From: UTCFX2 sp963788145
GTDB lineage: Bacteria > Chloroflexota > Anaerolineae > Anaerolineales > UBA4823
Direction of reading: 5' to 3'
Length of the DNA: 64,000 nucleotides
Assembly: GCA_963788145.1 (NCBI GenBank)
Contig: CAWBFQ010000002.1
Span: forward strand, 322,676-386,675
The position numbers and the translations under genes are program-made. How positions within the stretch are numbered: position 1 is the stretch's first letter; the number at the start of each line of letters is the position of its first letter. Of the stretch, positions 35,438-44,492 are shown in pieces. Below the pieces are notes generated by a model, which was not told where the DNA came from, did not search any database, and worked only from the letters and a program-made list of their open reading frames with translations.

Positions 35438-36568
35438 TTAGCGCATGCGGTTTCTAAAGAAAGGAGGCAGGTCGCGAGATCGATAACTCTCGGCTGTACT
35501 CACCACCCTAGATACCGGTTCAGGCAGTTTGGGCTGGATTGCTGGCGCAGCGACCTTCAGCCCCATCGCCTCTTCCAATGTTGGCGAACCCAACCCGGTG
35601 ATCATCAAGATGACCTGAACACGATCCCGCATCCGTTCATCGGTGATGACACCAAATACAATCTCCGCGTTAGAGCCTGTTTGCTCCTGCAGGCTGGTCA
35701 GACAGGATTGAACCTCGAAAAGGGACAGATCGGAACCGCCGGTGAAATTAACAATCACGCCACGAGCATTGGCAAGTGAGACGGTATCCATCAATGGATG
35801 ATGCAGAGCCTGTTCCAGAGCCTGCTTTGCCTTATCTTCACCCTGTCCGTGACCAATTGACATCAACGCCCCACCACCGAGCAAGATCAACCGCCGGATG
35901 TGAGCAAAGTCCACATTGACCAACCCCGATTCGGTAACCAATTCAGTGATCCCCTGGACAGATTGGCGCAAAACATCATCAGCCAGTCGAAATGCAGTTT
36001 CCATCGGCAGGTTACGCGGAGCCACATAGAGCAGGCGGTCATTCGGGATCGCTACCAGGGTATGGGTATGTTCTCGCAATTTTGCCAGACCATCAGCGGC
36101 GTTCTTTTGCCTGCGCCCCATCTCAAAAGAAAATGGCGTGGTCACTATAGCTATCGTAACCGCGCCCTGCGAACGAGCGATCTCTGCTGCCACTGAAATC
36201 GATCCAGTGCCGGTTCCACCACCCATCCCGGCGGTCAGGAAAACCATATCTGCCCCAGACAATGCTGCCGCCAGTTCTTTACGGCTTTCTTCGGCTGCAT
36301 CACGGCCTTTGGTTGGATCGCCACCGGCTCCCAATCCTCGGGTGGTATTAGAGCCAAGCAGAATTTTTGTCGGCGCCGGGTTCGCTTTTAAGGCTTGGTA
36401 GTCTGTGTTCGCAGCAATGAATTCAATCCCCTTCAAATTCAACTCCATCATGCGTTCCACAGCGTTCGAACCGCCTCCGCCCAGCCCGATAACTTTTAAG
36501 ACAGGCCGAGGATAGCCCAAATCAGCACGGTCTTTTGAGTTTGATGTACTAACCGAATATTCGAACAT
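35438..36568 (-). CDS. ftsZ: FtsZ tubulin-family GTPase with altered T7 loop
   Basis: The 376-residue protein matches FtsZ along its length. It has GLGGGGSNAVERM (~28), NTDYQALK, LGAGGDPTKGRDAAEES, the tubulin signature GMGGGTGTGS (~115), ATPFSFE-like TTPFSFEMGRRQ, and a C-terminal tail ending DLPPFFRNRMR, close to the DIPAFLRRR tail that binds FtsA/ZipA partners. The T7 loop reads NVDFAHIR where FtsZ normally has NxDFADV: the second catalytic Asp (Asp212 of E. coli) is His here. That residue activates GTP hydrolysis on the neighbouring subunit, so GTPase activity may be reduced. The neighbours are not dcw genes. It may be a second FtsZ with its own role, or the only one with an adapted loop. 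Confidence 0.92.
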   Translation of the reverse strand: MFEYSVSTSNSKDRADLGYPRPVLKVIGLGGGGSNAVERMMELNLKGIEFIAANTDYQALKANPAPTKILLGSNTTRGLGAGGDPTKGRDAAEESRKELAAALSGADMVFLTAGMGGGTGTGSISVAAEIARSQGAVTIAIVTTPFSFEMGRRQKNAADGLAKLREHTHTLVAIPNDRLLYVAPRNLPMETAFRLADDVLRQSVQGITELVTESGLVNVDFAHIRRLILLGGGALMSIGHGQGEDKAKQALEQALHHPLMDTVSLANARGVIVNFTGGSDLSLFEVQSCLTSLQEQTGSNAEIVFGVITDERMRDRVQVILMITGLGSPTLEEAMGLKVAAPAIQPKLPEPVSRVVSTAESYRSRDLPPFFRNRMR

Positions 36569-36655
36569 TTAACTTTTCTCCTCACGCCCAATCTCTCAAG
36601 CCCAATCATTCTCTTTTTCAATCGGGTTCCCAAGGTGGATTTTGACCCCACCTGC

Positions 36656-38068
36656 CTATGATGCAACAAGCATGCCACCTTCAAGGATTCTTTCAACAAT
36701 ACAACCATTGGCGCGCAACATATTTAACGACTCCTGTGATATCGAGCCTTCGCCTCCAATCACCGTCACACGCTTGGCCATACGCGCTTCAGTCAGAGAA
36801 AATCCAATTGTGGGATGCGAATCCTGTAACAGCGGTTGAAGCGCCTCAAGATCCCATTCTGCCACGCCCCACGCATAGAGCGGCAGTAGTATATAATGTG
36901 AAATCGTGTGCTCCGTTTTATGAAGCGGTCTCATTTCAGACGATTGAGCAGGTAAGTCTGGTTTCAAACCAGAAACAGCTGAGCGATTACCAGGTTTGAG
37001 TTGATCGGGATCAGCAGGTGGATTATCTTCCACATCGAGTATCAGCCGATCCTGAAGCGCCTCCGAACGGTAGAACTCATTCACAACAGGTAGTTTTTCA
37101 CCATCGCTGCCAAACCAGGCCTGATCTTTGAAAACGCTGCGCTGGTCGGATGCCAGCAGCCAGAAACAACAAGCCTGCACTTCTGCTGGGATCGCAGCAG
37201 ACGCGATTCCTTCGCCAGCATCCTGCTCCAGCAAATGTCTAATAGCAAGATTCGTACGGGCATGGGCAATCAAGTCTGGGGTGCCGGTCAGTGGATCCAA
37301 TTGATCGGAGGGAATGCTTCCTGCTTTCAATAAGAAAAGCGGCAAAGAGCGCCCCAGTTCCAACCGGGAAATGGCCAGGTACCAGTCGAAAATCCGAAAA
37401 CCAATCTGATTTTCACTATCATCTGCGGTTAGATAAGGACGAGTGTTTGACCAGCAATCTGGTCCGCCTCTACCCCAGTCTAATGGTTTTGAACCAGTCC
37501 AGGCATAGGCGCCTAGAGCCAGATGATCCAACAAACGAGAGCAAGTGCGCCGTTGTAATGCCTGAAATGCGGTTTGCAAGAATGAGAGATCCCAATAATC
37601 ACCACCTGGCTCCAGCGGAGGAAAGATCGGTTCCAATCCTTCTTCAATTGCGATTTCAGCAACTGCAACGAAGATATCCAGAAAGCGCTCGACCAGATCA
37701 GGTTGAGTCCAATCAGATGGATCCCAGCTCGAGCGGCAGTTCGGGCGATCGAACAAACTGATCCACTGCACCCCCCAGCGAGCGTAGCTGCGAAAAAGTA
37801 ACCTCAACTCCCCATGATGAATGGGGTTGCGAGTGGGGAGTTGGAAATGCAAAATGGGTTTAACACCACCGGACAGCAGCCCTGTAATAAAGTATTCCGG
37901 GATGGCGCGCTCAGACGGGGTCTGAAGAGTGATCCATCCCGTCCCCAGCCGATTAATTTCCGGAAGCCAGGTTTCTAGATCTCGAACCCGATAATGCAAA
38001 GTATCCGGAAAATAGTAAAAACCCAGGCGTTGATTGGATATTTTTGGCGGCGTCGATCCCACAGGCAC
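36656..38068 (-). CDS. Glycosidase-like TIM-barrel protein with C-terminal repeat-like domain
   Basis: Residues ~12-330 look like a TIM-barrel of the glycoside-hydrolase kind (LGFYYFPDTLHYRVRDLETW, WISLFDRPNCRSSWDPSDW, GLEPIFPPLEPGGDYWDLSF, LDHLALGAYAWTGSKPLDWG). Catalytic residues cannot be assigned with certainty. The last ~75 residues (WDLEALQPLLQDSHPTIGFS, then TVIGGEGSISQESLNMLRAN and GCIVERILEGG) resemble a repeat that binds cell-wall polymers. No signal peptide is visible. Start is GTG at 38,068, or GTG at 38,062, which has a better-placed GAGAGG. ftsZ follows 87 bp downstream on the same strand. Confidence 0.65.
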   Translation of the reverse strand: MPVGSTPPKISNQRLGFYYFPDTLHYRVRDLETWLPEINRLGTGWITLQTPSERAIPEYFITGLLSGGVKPILHFQLPTRNPIHHGELRLLFRSYARWGVQWISLFDRPNCRSSWDPSDWTQPDLVERFLDIFVAVAEIAIEEGLEPIFPPLEPGGDYWDLSFLQTAFQALQRRTCSRLLDHLALGAYAWTGSKPLDWGRGGPDCWSNTRPYLTADDSENQIGFRIFDWYLAISRLELGRSLPLFLLKAGSIPSDQLDPLTGTPDLIAHARTNLAIRHLLEQDAGEGIASAAIPAEVQACCFWLLASDQRSVFKDQAWFGSDGEKLPVVNEFYRSEALQDRLILDVEDNPPADPDQLKPGNRSAVSGLKPDLPAQSSEMRPLHKTEHTISHYILLPLYAWGVAEWDLEALQPLLQDSHPTIGFSLTEARMAKRVTVIGGEGSISQESLNMLRANGCIVERILEGGMLVAS

Positions 38069-38238
38069 CTCTCATGCTTACATCATGGATAGCCTATTCA
38101 GGTGCAAGTTTTATGCCCATGCAATGCTGGATACCGCCCGACATATCATCATAATTTCAGCAGCACGCAACCATTTGATTATGCAACCCTTTTTCTGTAA
38201 AATCGGTCTGGTGACCTTCTGGTGTTTGTAAAGAACCT

Positions 38239-38288
38239 GGTTGTGGAAAAGTGGACAAATCTCCGATTTGCCCCACTTTTCCACAACC
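38239..38288. terminator. Strong hairpin at the transposase 3' end
   Basis: GGTTGTGGAAAAGTGG (38,239-38,254) is perfectly complementary to CCACTTTTCCACAACC (38,273-38,288), with inner pairing ACAAAT/ATTTGC. It lies 8 bp after the transposase stop, inside the insertion sequence. There is no clean T-tract, so it could be a terminator or a regulatory hairpin shielding the transposase from read-through transcription. Confidence 0.65.
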
Positions 38289-38295
38289 ACTACGA

Positions 38296-39477
38296 TTACG
38301 ACGACGGCGAACGATTCTCGTCTGGAAAGGTGAGGTAAATCCGATCCACTTGCCATTCATCATGAAATTCCATCAAGATAGCACTAATAAGGCGTAGGCA
38401 GGAAGCTTCGTTGGGGAAGATCCCGACCACCCGAGTTCGCCGGCGGATCTCACGGTTGAGCCGCTCTAAACCGTTGGTGGTGCGTAGCTTGCGCTGGTGG
38501 GTGACTGGAAAGGAAAACACCGTTAGACCTTCGGGGATGTTGCGCTCGATCCAGTCGGCCAACTTGGAAGCCGTTTTGGCGTACTTCTGGACGATTTGGG
38601 CCAGATAAGCTTCAGCGGCGCTCCGATTGGGCGCATTAAAGATCATGCGCAGATCGGCAGCCACCTCAGCCTTCATACTCTGCCTAGGCACATAAGCGCT
38701 GGCATTCTGCTGGAGGTGAAACTGACAGCGCTGCCATGGCGTCCCGCCAAAAACTGCGATCCGGGCAGCTTTCAGACCAGCGTGATCATCACTAATCACG
38801 AACTGCACACCCTGAAGTCCACGTTTGACCAGGTTTTGCAGAAAAGCACGCCAATGAACTTCTTGCTCGCCGAGCGAAACGGAGACGCCCAGGATCTGCC
38901 GCCTGCCATCTGCAGTCACGCCGACAGCCATGAGAACAGCTGCATCCCGGATCTGGCCTTCCTGACGCACTTTTTCGTAGCGAGCATCTAGAAACAGGTA
39001 GCGAATTTCACCCAGAGATCGGTTGCGCCAGGCTTTCAGGGTTTCATCCAGCGAAGCAGTGGCTCGACTGACTTGGGAAGAAGAGACGGATGCGCCGCAC
39101 AACTGCTCGACAATCGTCGTGACTTTGCGAGTGCTTACGCCTTGAACATACATCTCGGCCAGTGTGAGGGTCAAGGCTCGCTCGCTGCGCAACCCTTTCT
39201 CGAGTGCACTGGGATAGAAACCACCATCTCGCACCTGCGGTACGTCAAAGGTGATTTCTCCCAGCCGGGTTTTGACCGTCTTCGGTTTGAAGCCATTGGC
39301 ATAGCCTTGCCGTTCGGCCGTTCGTTGGTAAGGTGCTGCACCCAAATATTGCTGGCGCTGGATTTCCATCGCTTCGTTGACCACAATCCGGATCAACTCC
39401 GGAATGAATTCGAAGCCTTGGAGGGCAATCTGCTCCAGCAGCTCGGGCGGTAAGGTAAAATCTCCTTGGTAGGTCAT
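38296..39477 (-). CDS. IS256-family (Mutator-type) transposase
   Basis: The 393-residue protein has the usual IS256 length. The first DDE Asp is in YLFLDARYEKVRQEG (~165), the second in VQFVISDDHAGLKAA (~230), and the WQRCQFHLQQNASAYVPR signature follows (~255). The glutamate is near RTTNGLERLNREIRRRTRVV (~345). The start ATG at 39,477 has a GGAG site in GAGAGACACC upstream. It appears intact, so the element may be active. Confidence 0.95.
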   Translation of the reverse strand: MTYQGDFTLPPELLEQIALQGFEFIPELIRIVVNEAMEIQRQQYLGAAPYQRTAERQGYANGFKPKTVKTRLGEITFDVPQVRDGGFYPSALEKGLRSERALTLTLAEMYVQGVSTRKVTTIVEQLCGASVSSSQVSRATASLDETLKAWRNRSLGEIRYLFLDARYEKVRQEGQIRDAAVLMAVGVTADGRRQILGVSVSLGEQEVHWRAFLQNLVKRGLQGVQFVISDDHAGLKAARIAVFGGTPWQRCQFHLQQNASAYVPRQSMKAEVAADLRMIFNAPNRSAAEAYLAQIVQKYAKTASKLADWIERNIPEGLTVFSFPVTHQRKLRTTNGLERLNREIRRRTRVVGIFPNEASCLRLISAILMEFHDEWQVDRIYLTFPDENRSPSS

Positions 39478-39720
39478 GGTGTCTCTCCTTTGTTGAAGTG
39501 TCGCAACTTCGAAGGATACACCAGACCTACCATTTTGGCTCGATTAGATTTTACAGAAAGAACTATACACTAACAACCATTTATGCAAAGCTATCGTAAA
39601 TAATATGAGAATCTAATATAATATGAGTACAATTGCACCAACAAAAGAGACCTATCTGTCAAAATTTTATTGAGAAACGTGAGTTGACAGATGGCTGATT
39701 GTTGAGAGTGGAGAAATATC

Positions 39721-40557
39721 ATGATGGCATCTGATTTCATCGTTAATGTAACCGAAGTGGATTTTGAAGTTGAGGTCCTGGCGTATTCTCAGCAGGCTCC
39801 GGTTGTGGTTGATTTTTGGGCTGAATGGTGCGCTCCCTGTAAAATGTTGGGGCCGCTATTAGAACGCCTTGCTCAGGAAGGCCAGGGTAGTTTCCGCCTG
39901 GCAAAAGTCAACGTGGACGAAAACCCTAATCTTGCACTACGTTATGGGGTCCACAGCATCCCAGCGGTTAAAGCCTTTCGGGATGGGAAAATCGTTTCCG
40001 AATTCGCGGGCATCCAACCAGAACCCCGTTTGCGAGAATTCCTACGTTCAATCGCGCCCAGCAAAAACGATCTGGCATTAGAAAAAGGGCAAAGCCTCTT
40101 AGTCATGCAACAAGCTCAAAAAGCGGAAAAAACCTTCCGAGAAGTCCTGGCAGAATCCCCCCAAAACCCCACTGCTTTACTTGGGTTAGCAAAAAGCCTG
40201 CTCTATCAAGGCAAATTCGAGGAGAGTTATTCCATCCTGGAACACTTTCCTACCAGCCGGGAATATAACTCATCTCAAACTCTACTGCCGCTTGCTAAAA
40301 GTCTGCACGATCTCCAGCAAAACCGTTTACCAAATGACGGAGAACCTCTTGATCCAGCATTTCACCGGGCGATCCGACTGATCGAACGGGGAAACATAGA
40401 AGCCGCTATGGATGGTTTGCTGGATATTCTACGAGAAGATAAGCGCTATCGAGATGGAAAAGCTCGCGCGATCATGGTCGCATTGCTTGAGTTGCTCGGC
40501 GACGCAAATCCGATCACTCGCCTATACCGGGCAGAACTTGCATCAGTCCTTTTCTAG
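39721..40557 (+). CDS. Thioredoxin-TPR protein (CnoX/YbbN-like)
   Basis: Residues ~8-110 are a thioredoxin domain with the active site WCAPC (in DFWAEWCAPCKMLGPLLERL) and the cis-proline region HSIPAVKAF. Residues ~115-275 are TPR-like helices (AEKTFREVLAESPQNPTALL, LGLAKSLLYQGKFEESYSIL). The 278-residue length and this order match CnoX/YbbN, a holdase that protects chaperone clients from oxidation. The ATG at 39,721 has GGAG in AGTGGAGAAAT upstream. The NUDIX gene begins 1 bp after its stop, so the two are probably co-transcribed. Confidence 0.9.
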   Translation: MMASDFIVNVTEVDFEVEVLAYSQQAPVVVDFWAEWCAPCKMLGPLLERLAQEGQGSFRLAKVNVDENPNLALRYGVHSIPAVKAFRDGKIVSEFAGIQPEPRLREFLRSIAPSKNDLALEKGQSLLVMQQAQKAEKTFREVLAESPQNPTALLGLAKSLLYQGKFEESYSILEHFPTSREYNSSQTLLPLAKSLHDLQQNRLPNDGEPLDPAFHRAIRLIERGNIEAAMDGLLDILREDKRYRDGKARAIMVALLELLGDANPITRLYRAELASVLF

Positions 40558-40558
40558 C

Positions 40559-41227
40559 ATGACCCCATGCCTATCCCTGACAGTTCACATCGTTATATTC
40601 ACATTGCGTGAAAAGCGATTAAATGCGCTGCTCATCCAACGCGGCGAGCCCCCATTTAAGGAAATGTGGGCCCTGCCAGGAGGATTCGTCAATGCCGCCG
40701 AAGGTTTGGAAGAGGCAGCGCTGCGCGAATTGCAGGAAGAGACCGGCCTGAACCAGGCTTATCTGGAACAACTTTATACTTACGGCGAACCGAAACGCGA
40801 CCCAAGGGGACGGATCATCACCGTAGCTTATTATGCCTTGATCCCGGCTGACGCTCCGATCCGCAGCGAAGGCGGAAGCGATGCACGCCAAACCGATTGG
40901 TTTTCAATTGAATCCCTGCCCGCGCTGGCATTCGACCACCTGGAAATTATCGAATATGCCCTCCGCCGACTGAGATACAAACTGGAATACTCTGCGGTCG
41001 GTTTTGAGTTGCTGCCAGAAGAATTTAGCCTCAGCGAACTACAGCAGATTTACGAGATGATTCTGGGCGAAACGCTGGATAAACGCAATTTCCGCCGACG
41101 AATACTTGAAGCCGGGGTAATTGAAGCAACGGACCGCTTGCGCTCCGGCGATGGTCGCCCAGCTCGTCTATACCGATACCGGGCAGACGCGGTGGCAGAA
41201 GTAAAAGCGAGACGGTTATTCCCATGA
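40559..41227 (+). CDS. NUDIX hydrolase with winged-helix C-terminus (NrtR-like regulator)
   Basis: Residues ~5-130 form a NUDIX domain with the box GGFVNAAEGLEEAALRELQE then ETGL, which fits Gx5Ex7REUxEExGU. Residues ~145-220 (FSLSELQQIYEMILGETLDK, RNFRRRILEAGVIEAT) are a winged helix typical of NrtR, a regulator of NAD metabolism that senses ADP-ribose. Since the NUDIX box is intact, it may hydrolyse rather than only sense. I chose ATG at 40,559, just after the upstream stop (40,557). A terminator lies immediately downstream. Confidence 0.85.
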   Translation: MTPCLSLTVHIVIFTLREKRLNALLIQRGEPPFKEMWALPGGFVNAAEGLEEAALRELQEETGLNQAYLEQLYTYGEPKRDPRGRIITVAYYALIPADAPIRSEGGSDARQTDWFSIESLPALAFDHLEIIEYALRRLRYKLEYSAVGFELLPEEFSLSELQQIYEMILGETLDKRNFRRRILEAGVIEATDRLRSGDGRPARLYRYRADAVAEVKARRLFP

Positions 41228-41233
41228 CATAGT

Positions 41234-41277
41234 TTTACAAAAAAAACACCTCAGAACGAGAGGTGTTTTTTTGTAAA
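41234..41277 (+). terminator. Bidirectional rho-independent terminator
   Basis: TTTACAAAAAAACACCTC, then loop AGAACGA, then GAGGTGTTTTTTTGTAAA form a perfect stem with A- and T-tracts on both sides, 7 bp after the NUDIX stop. It would end the thioredoxin-NUDIX transcript on the plus strand. On the minus strand it could end antisense transcription. Confidence 0.9.
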
Positions 41278-41292
41278 AAACCAGATTAGCGA

Positions 41293-41463
41293 AACCCCAC
41301 CATGCCGTGTGCTGCTGAGTTTTGAACCTGCCTTCGCAGGTTGGGCCTCGCCTCAAGGACTCCGCCTTGGCCTAAGCCTATCGCGTTACCCTTTGAAGAT
41401 TGAAGCCCTATAAGAATTTGTTGGCTCAAAACCGTGGTGCTGCATCACGGGCACAGCAGGGCA
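41293..41463 (+). ncRNA. ssrS: Candidate 6S RNA (RNA-polymerase-binding)
   Basis: The ~171-base gene-free segment can fold into one long, interrupted rod. Outer arms ACCCCACCATGCCGTG and CACGGGCACAGCAGGGC pair imperfectly, followed by CTGAGTTTTGAACC with GGCTCAAAAC. A central open region and internal hairpins (CCTGCCTTCGCAGG) lie between. This architecture, with the GTGCTGCTGAGTTTTGAACC 5' arm and the matching 3' arm, agrees with my recollection of 6S RNAs in several phyla. 6S RNA mimics open promoter DNA and sequesters sigma-70 polymerase in stationary phase. It lies between a terminator and aspS (convergent). Strand is based on the arm order. Confidence 0.55.
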
Positions 41464-41549
41464 ACTATTTTATACCATAAAAGGATATCCATGAGTAGGT
41501 GATTCTCGGATGAATCAACTCGATAGCACTCCAATGGTTGTATACCCGA

Positions 41550-43325
41550 TCAAGCCTGAGGCAATTTGACCTGGATATGCAGCTCATTAAGCTGTTTTGG
41601 CTCAACTGGAGAAGGGGCATCTGCCATCACATCTCTAGCAGCCTGGTTTTTTGGGAATGCAATCACCTCACGAATATTCGGTTCATCGGCCAGGATCATG
41701 CAAATTCGATCAATCCCTGGGGCAATACCACCGTGTGGCGGCGTTCCAAATTCAAAGGCTTCCAACATATGCCCAAATCGTTCACGAGCCACATCCGGTT
41801 CCAACCCGATGAGAGCAAACACTTTTTCTTGAAGTTGCCGATCATGGATTCGGATTGAACCGCCCCCAACTTCATAATTATTCAAAACCAGATCATACTG
41901 CTGGCCACGCGCTTTACCAGGGTCTTCATCCAGGAAATGGATATCTTCCATCATCGGTGAGGTAAACAAATGATGGCTTGGATCCCAACGTTTTTCATCC
42001 TCACTCCAGTTGACGAATGGGAAATCGATGACCCAACAGAACGCCAACACATTCGGGTCCATTAATTGCAGCCGATCTGCGAGCAAAACCCGCAAGCGTG
42101 CCAGGGATTCAAAAACCACTGCCGGTTGATCCGCCACAAACAGGAGTAGATCGCCCGGGCCGGCTTCCATACGCTCCATCAATTTCTGAATCAGATCCGG
42201 GGATAGGAACTTTGTGAAGGTGGAACGTAATTCCCCTTTCTCTGGGATGGCGATATAAGCCAGACCCTTTGCGCCAAAATTCTTAACATAATCGGTCAGC
42301 TCATCTATTTGCTTGCGGGTATATTCGGAGCAGCCCTTGGCATTAATGCCACGCACATCCCCACCCTGGGCAATCACAGTCTCGAATACTTTAAACCCGC
42401 TCCCGTCAACCAGATCTTTTAGGTTTTTAAGCTCCAAACCATAACGAAGATCGGGGTTGTCTTTACCAAAACGTTCCATCGCTTCTCGATAGGTCAGGCG
42501 CGGCCAGGGACTGGCAAGCATATGCTTATGAGGCACGATCTCGGTCACCAATTTGGAGAAGAGGTCTTCCGCCAGGCGCATGATGTCCTCGCGCTCCACG
42601 AATGACATCTCCAAATCCAGTTGCGTAAATTCCGGTTGCCGATCGCCTCGCTGGTCTTCATCTCGAAAACAACGTGCAATTTGGAAATAACGCTCCACTC
42701 CGGCGACCATCAATAACTGCTTCAATTGCTGAGGTGATTGCGGTAGCGCATAAAATTCACCCGGGTGGACGCGAGAGGGCACCAGGTAGTCACGCGCGCC
42801 TTCCGGAGTGGTCTTGAATAGAATCGGCGTTTCCACCTCAATGAAATTTTTTGAGGTCAGATAGTCGCGAATGAATTTCACCACCCGATGACGCAATATC
42901 AGGTTATGGCTCATCCGTTCACGCCGCAAATCCAAATAGCGATAACGTAAGCGGGAATTCTCATCAATTTCTTCGTCTTTGTTGATTGAAAATGGAGGCG
43001 TTTTGGCTGGGTTTAGAATATGGACATCTTGCACTTCCACCTCGATTTCACCGGTAGCCAGATTTGGATTTTCAGAGCCTGCTGGTCGATTACGAACCAC
43101 TCCAGTGACCTGGATCACCCACTCATTGCGGACTTCTTCGATTTTTTCATATGCGGATGGCGACCGGACCGGATCAGCAACTACCTGGCAGAGCCCGAAT
43201 CGATCCCGCATATCGACGAATGTCACTCCGCCATGATCTCTCCTGCGATGCACCCATCCAGCCAATTGGACTTGTCGGCCTACATCCTGGCTGCGCAACT
43301 CACCACAAGTATGTGTTTTATACAT
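41550..43325 (-). CDS. aspS: Aspartyl-tRNA synthetase
   Basis: The 591-residue protein is a class II synthetase of bacterial AspRS type. Anticodon-binding OB fold residues ~1-105 (GWVHRRRDHGGVTFVDMRDR), motif 2 FRDEDQRGDRQPEFTQLDLE (~220), a GAD insertion (~285-400), and motif 3 GGIAPGIDRICMILADEPNI (~545) near the end. It charges tRNA-Asp. The length matches the usual ~590 residues, and no break is seen. The leader upstream holds a terminator hairpin (43,344-43,375), so expression may be attenuated. Confidence 0.98.
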   Translation of the reverse strand: MYKTHTCGELRSQDVGRQVQLAGWVHRRRDHGGVTFVDMRDRFGLCQVVADPVRSPSAYEKIEEVRNEWVIQVTGVVRNRPAGSENPNLATGEIEVEVQDVHILNPAKTPPFSINKDEEIDENSRLRYRYLDLRRERMSHNLILRHRVVKFIRDYLTSKNFIEVETPILFKTTPEGARDYLVPSRVHPGEFYALPQSPQQLKQLLMVAGVERYFQIARCFRDEDQRGDRQPEFTQLDLEMSFVEREDIMRLAEDLFSKLVTEIVPHKHMLASPWPRLTYREAMERFGKDNPDLRYGLELKNLKDLVDGSGFKVFETVIAQGGDVRGINAKGCSEYTRKQIDELTDYVKNFGAKGLAYIAIPEKGELRSTFTKFLSPDLIQKLMERMEAGPGDLLLFVADQPAVVFESLARLRVLLADRLQLMDPNVLAFCWVIDFPFVNWSEDEKRWDPSHHLFTSPMMEDIHFLDEDPGKARGQQYDLVLNNYEVGGGSIRIHDRQLQEKVFALIGLEPDVARERFGHMLEAFEFGTPPHGGIAPGIDRICMILADEPNIREVIAFPKNQAARDVMADAPSPVEPKQLNELHIQVKLPQA

Positions 43326-43343
43326 TCATGCCTCCTATAATTT

Positions 43344-43375
43344 AAAAAAACGCCCTACGCAGATTGCGCGGGGCG
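43344..43375 (-). promoter_or_regulatory. Leader terminator upstream of aspS (possible attenuator)
   Basis: On the minus strand CGCCCCGCGCA-ATC-TGCGTAGGGCG (43,375-43,351), with one mismatch, is followed by TTTTTTT (43,350-43,344). It sits 19 bp before the aspS start, and no minus-strand gene lies upstream for at least 300 bp, so there is no transcript for an ordinary terminator to end. A leader-controlled attenuator is likely. The canonical T-box sequence (GGTGGNACCGCG) is not present, so the signal is unknown. Confidence 0.65.
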
Positions 43376-43657
43376 AAAAAATAGCAACCATCTCAATCAA
43401 ACAATAGATTTTTGATTCATCAGTTGATTTCAGCCCACAATAAGAAATCTGGTTGGGATACGATTATAGCATGCCTGTTAGCATTTCCGTAATAATCACT
43501 GGTAATGTCCAATCAACGGTACGGAAGACCTAGCCTTCCTCTAATCGAAGAATGAGAGGATAATCATCTCATTAGATATATGCTTTCTTTCCATTGTTTT
43601 CTTAATACGATTGTCTGTATACTGAATTTGAACATAATTTAATCACAATTCAATTTC

Positions 43658-44467
43658 GTGACAAAAATGGCCATACCGCAAACCAACCCTAACGATGACA
43701 TGTCCGGCTCACCCTCGGAATCAGATCTGAACAAAATGCAAGATAGAGTGAACCAACTCGAGGAGCAAATGGCGCTAGCCGCTCGCCAACTCACAGCCTA
43801 TCAGCAAGAACTCGATTCGCTGCTATATTACCTATCTCATAATCTACGCGCTCCACTGCGTGGCATCGATGGATACAGCCGGGCTCTGCAAGAAGAATAC
43901 AGCCATCAATTAGATGCTATGGGTAAGGCCTATCTGGAATACATTCGCGATTCAAGTCTTTATTTATCTCTGACGATCGAAGGTTTACTCAAGCTTTCCA
44001 GAATCGAACGACAGGAACTCAAAATAACGGCAGTGGATCTCAGCGAGATCGCCAATGAATTGGCTCGCGATTTTCTGTCCAAATATCCAGATCGAGAGAT
44101 CAACTTTATCATCCCAGAAGGAATAGGAGCGAATTCGGATGCGGAACTCACCAGATTGTTGATTAAATGTCTGTTTGAGAACGCGATTAAATTCACATCC
44201 CCCCATCCAAAATCTCAGATCGAGTTCAATACCTGCATCCAGGATCAGGAAACGGTTTTCTGGGTGCGCGATGATGGGGTTGGATTTAACCCGGCTTATA
44301 GCAGCCAGTTATTCATCCCTTTTCAGCGATTGCACAACCAAAAGGAATTCGAAGGTCTTGGTCTTGGACTGGCAATTGTAAAAAGAATCATCCAACGACA
44401 CGGCAGCCGGATTTGGGCTGAAGCCGAAATTGAGAAAGGCGCGACATTCTTTTTCACCCTAAAATAA
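43658..44467 (+). CDS. Soluble sensor histidine kinase
   Basis: The 269-residue protein lacks membrane helices. A short N-terminal coiled coil (~20-50) leads into a HisKA domain with the phospho-acceptor His in LLYYLSHNLRAPLRGIDGYS (~66). An HATPase domain follows: N-box KCLFENAIKFTSPHPKS (~170), G1 DDGVGFNP (~208), G2 GLGLGLAIVKRI (~235). No sensory domain is present, so it may act with a partner. It starts at GTG 43,658 (or ATG 43,667) with no good ribosome-binding site. gcvT follows 25 bp downstream on the same strand. No cognate response regulator is adjacent. Confidence 0.9.
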   Translation: MTKMAIPQTNPNDDMSGSPSESDLNKMQDRVNQLEEQMALAARQLTAYQQELDSLLYYLSHNLRAPLRGIDGYSRALQEEYSHQLDAMGKAYLEYIRDSSLYLSLTIEGLLKLSRIERQELKITAVDLSEIANELARDFLSKYPDREINFIIPEGIGANSDAELTRLLIKCLFENAIKFTSPHPKSQIEFNTCIQDQETVFWVRDDGVGFNPAYSSQLFIPFQRLHNQKEFEGLGLGLAIVKRIIQRHGSRIWAEAEIEKGATFFFTLK

Positions 44468-44492
44468 ACTGCTCATGCTTAAGGAGAATGAA

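Larger units (their letters stand above)
38192..39559 (-). mobile_element. IS256-family insertion sequence
   Basis: The inverted 13-bp ends TTTCTGTAAAATC at 38,192-38,204 and its complement at 39,547-39,559 bound a 1,368-bp element with one transposase gene (38,296-39,477). The inner parts of the ends also share GGTCTGGTG. Immediate flanks (CAACCCTT and GAACTATA) do not match, so I see no target duplication. Either the ends extend slightly or the duplication has been lost. Confidence 0.85.

Noticed and set aside
38181..39570. Target-site duplication for the IS256-family element
   Set aside because: The bases next to the two inverted ends do not match in any register I tried.
43344..43480. 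T-box riboswitch before aspS
   Set aside because: The terminator is present but the GGTGGNACCGCG-type T-box sequence and specifier stem are not visible.
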